Shown here piece by piece: positions 63,148 to 64,000 of a DNA stretch of 64,000 nucleotides (positions are counted from its first letter, which is position 1; each line of letters begins with the position of its first letter). The stretch comes from an uncultured Salinisphaerales bacterium (GTDB lineage Bacteria; Pseudomonadota; Gammaproteobacteria; Nevskiales; CAJXLF01). The stretch is taken from contig CAJXLF010000006.1 of NCBI GenBank assembly GCA_913055805.1, forward strand, positions 65,735 to 129,734, read 5' to 3'. Position numbers and translations under genes: made by a program. The notes under the pieces were generated by a model. That model made no database searches. It worked only from the letters and a program-made list of their open reading frames with translations, and was not told the DNA's origin.

Positions 63148-63864
63148 ATGATTCTGCTATTCACCGACTTCGGCTACCAGGGTCCCTATATTGGCCAGAT
63201 GCATGCCGCACTCAAACAGGCAGCGCCGGATATTGCGGTGATTGATCTCATGCACGACGCAGCACGCTTCAATCCCGGCGCTTCGGCCTATTTGCTGGCG
63301 GCTCTTGCCCCCCGCATGCCGGAAAAGGCTATCTGCGTAGCCGTGGTTGACCCCGGTGTCGGCACGCAACGCCGTCCACTGGCACTCAAGGCTGGGCAAC
63401 GCTGGTTTGTCGGCCCGGACAATGGCCTGTTCAATGTACTGCCGCATGTCCTCGGGCACGGCCAGTGCTTTGAAATCACCTGGCAACCGCCTGATCTGAG
63501 TAAAAGCTTTCACGGGCGGGATCTGTTTGCCCCGGTCGCCGCAGCCCTGGCCCGTGGCGAGGCAGACGGTTATCTGACGCCGGTGGCATCCCTTGTCCCC
63601 GCTGCCGCAGAAAGCGCCGAAGTTATCTATGTTGATGGCTTTGGCAATGCCATGACCGGCCTCAGGGCCTCGACGCTGAATCCGGCTGCCAGGCTACAGG
63701 CCGGCAGACAGACTTTCATCCCCGCCGACACCTTCGGTGATCGCCCTCCCGGGACCCGGCTCTGGTACGCCAATTCCTCGGGATTGGCGGAACTCAGCAT
63801 CTGCCAGGGCAGTGCCGCCAATGCCTGCGGCCTGAATATCGGCGAGCCAGTTTATATCCTGTGA
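63148..63864 (+). CDS. SAM hydroxide adenosyltransferase (DUF62)
   Basis: This 238-residue protein has the family blocks LFTDFGYQGPYIGQM, VVDPGVGTQRRPLALKAG, GPDNGLFN and SFHGRDLFAPVAAALARG. Members hydrolyse S-adenosylmethionine to adenosine and methionine, and are related to fluorinase and chlorinase. The halogenase-specific insertion is not apparent. Its end overlaps the convergent partial gene by about 13 bases. Confidence 0.9.
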   Translation: MILLFTDFGYQGPYIGQMHAALKQAAPDIAVIDLMHDAARFNPGASAYLLAALAPRMPEKAICVAVVDPGVGTQRRPLALKAGQRWFVGPDNGLFNVLPHVLGHGQCFEITWQPPDLSKSFHGRDLFAPVAAALARGEADGYLTPVASLVPAAAESAEVIYVDGFGNAMTGLRASTLNPAARLQAGRQTFIPADTFGDRPPGTRLWYANSSGLAELSICQGSAANACGLNIGEPVYIL

Positions 63865-64000
63865 CGGTGACTGCGGTAAATTGCACCAAACAGGGCGCCC
63901 GCCAGAATGCTTTCCCCGACAGCGCCCAGCACCCAGTTGAACACCATGCCACCGGGAAACGGCTGCACCGCATAGAACACCAGGTACAGTGACGAGAAAG
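63852..64000 (-). CDS. C-terminal end of a membrane protein (partial)
   Basis: About 49 codons are visible on the minus strand before the stop at 63852, entering from the right edge. The sequence reads FSSLYLVFYAVQPFPGG, then VFNWVLGAVGESILAGALFG and AIYRSHRHRI. It contains one or two hydrophobic helices and a basic end. Family and function cannot be told from this fragment. Confidence 0.6.
   Translation of the reverse strand, partial: FSSLYLVFYAVQPFPGGMVFNWVLGAVGESILAGALFGAIYRSHRHRI

Noticed and set aside
63148-63864. SAM-dependent fluorinase or chlorinase
   Set aside because: The protein belongs to the same superfamily, but the short length and blocks fit the common hydroxide adenosyltransferase, and I see no halogenase-type insertion.

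Overview
The window looks like the chromosome of a marine or halotolerant gammaproteobacterium. The evidence is the gammaproteobacterial gene orders (fadB-fadA; rpsF-rpsR-rplI then dnaB-alr; glyA-nrdR-ribD-ribE-ribB-ribH-nusB-thiL-pgpA; fmdB-DUF502-aspS), two Na+/H+ antiporter systems side by side, a moderately GC-rich sequence, and lipid or halocarbon genes (fadBA, a haloalkane dehalogenase, an AraC/di-iron/SDR cluster). A hydrocarbon-associated lineage such as Alcanivorax or Marinobacter relatives is plausible, but this is inference.

Positions 1-3881 are accessory DNA abutting the 3' end of a tRNA-Ala(CGC) gene. They hold a type III-like DNA methyltransferase that runs off the left edge, a small membrane-anchored protein with operator-like palindromes, a translationally coupled rep plus DksA/TraR-like pair, and a helix-turn-helix/AT-hook protein. 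Repeats and hairpins lie next to the tRNA. I read this as one end of an integrated plasmid-like island carrying restriction-modification cargo. No integrase is inside the window.

4.0-10.6 kb: single genes (TIGR04282 glycosyltransferase, YjbQ, a small acidic protein, a LOG-family protein, arylamine N-acetyltransferase) and two heat-shock genes, hsp20 and clpB, each with a good sigma-32 promoter. 10.7-15.5 kb: three tandem paralogous lipoproteins of unknown function, each with its own terminator. A MITE-like repeat follows, then fadB-fadA, a phasin/histone-H1-like protein and an ArsR-methyltransferase fusion.

21.7-30.5 kb: a ten-gene Mrp/Mnh-type antiporter operon with a split MrpA and three ND5/ND2-like large subunits, convergent with nhaD. 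30.5-38.4 kb (minus strand): alr, dnaB, ribosomal genes, rlmB, an OmpA-like lipoprotein and rnr.

38.4-39.7 kb: tRNA-Leu, then a tRNA-Pro/Arg/His/Lys operon. This operon has a 99-bp tandem repeat upstream of tRNA-Lys and a duplicated tRNA-Lys tail plus terminator downstream. 39.7-53 kb: folD, a second MITE-like copy, haloalkane dehalogenase, cysS, the riboflavin/one-carbon operon, cysC and nadA. 53-58 kb: an Ig-like lipoprotein and fmdB-DUF502-aspS. 58-64 kb: AraC, a probable di-iron oxygenase, an SDR, a tandem thioredoxin-fold protein, a cytochrome c peroxidase lipoprotein, a SAM hydroxide adenosyltransferase and the end of a membrane protein.

Most of the core genome is ordinary. The places worth a second look are the island end, the two unusual tRNA-operon repeats, the lipoprotein triplet, the Mrp cluster with its small unknown subunit, and the di-iron-signature protein.
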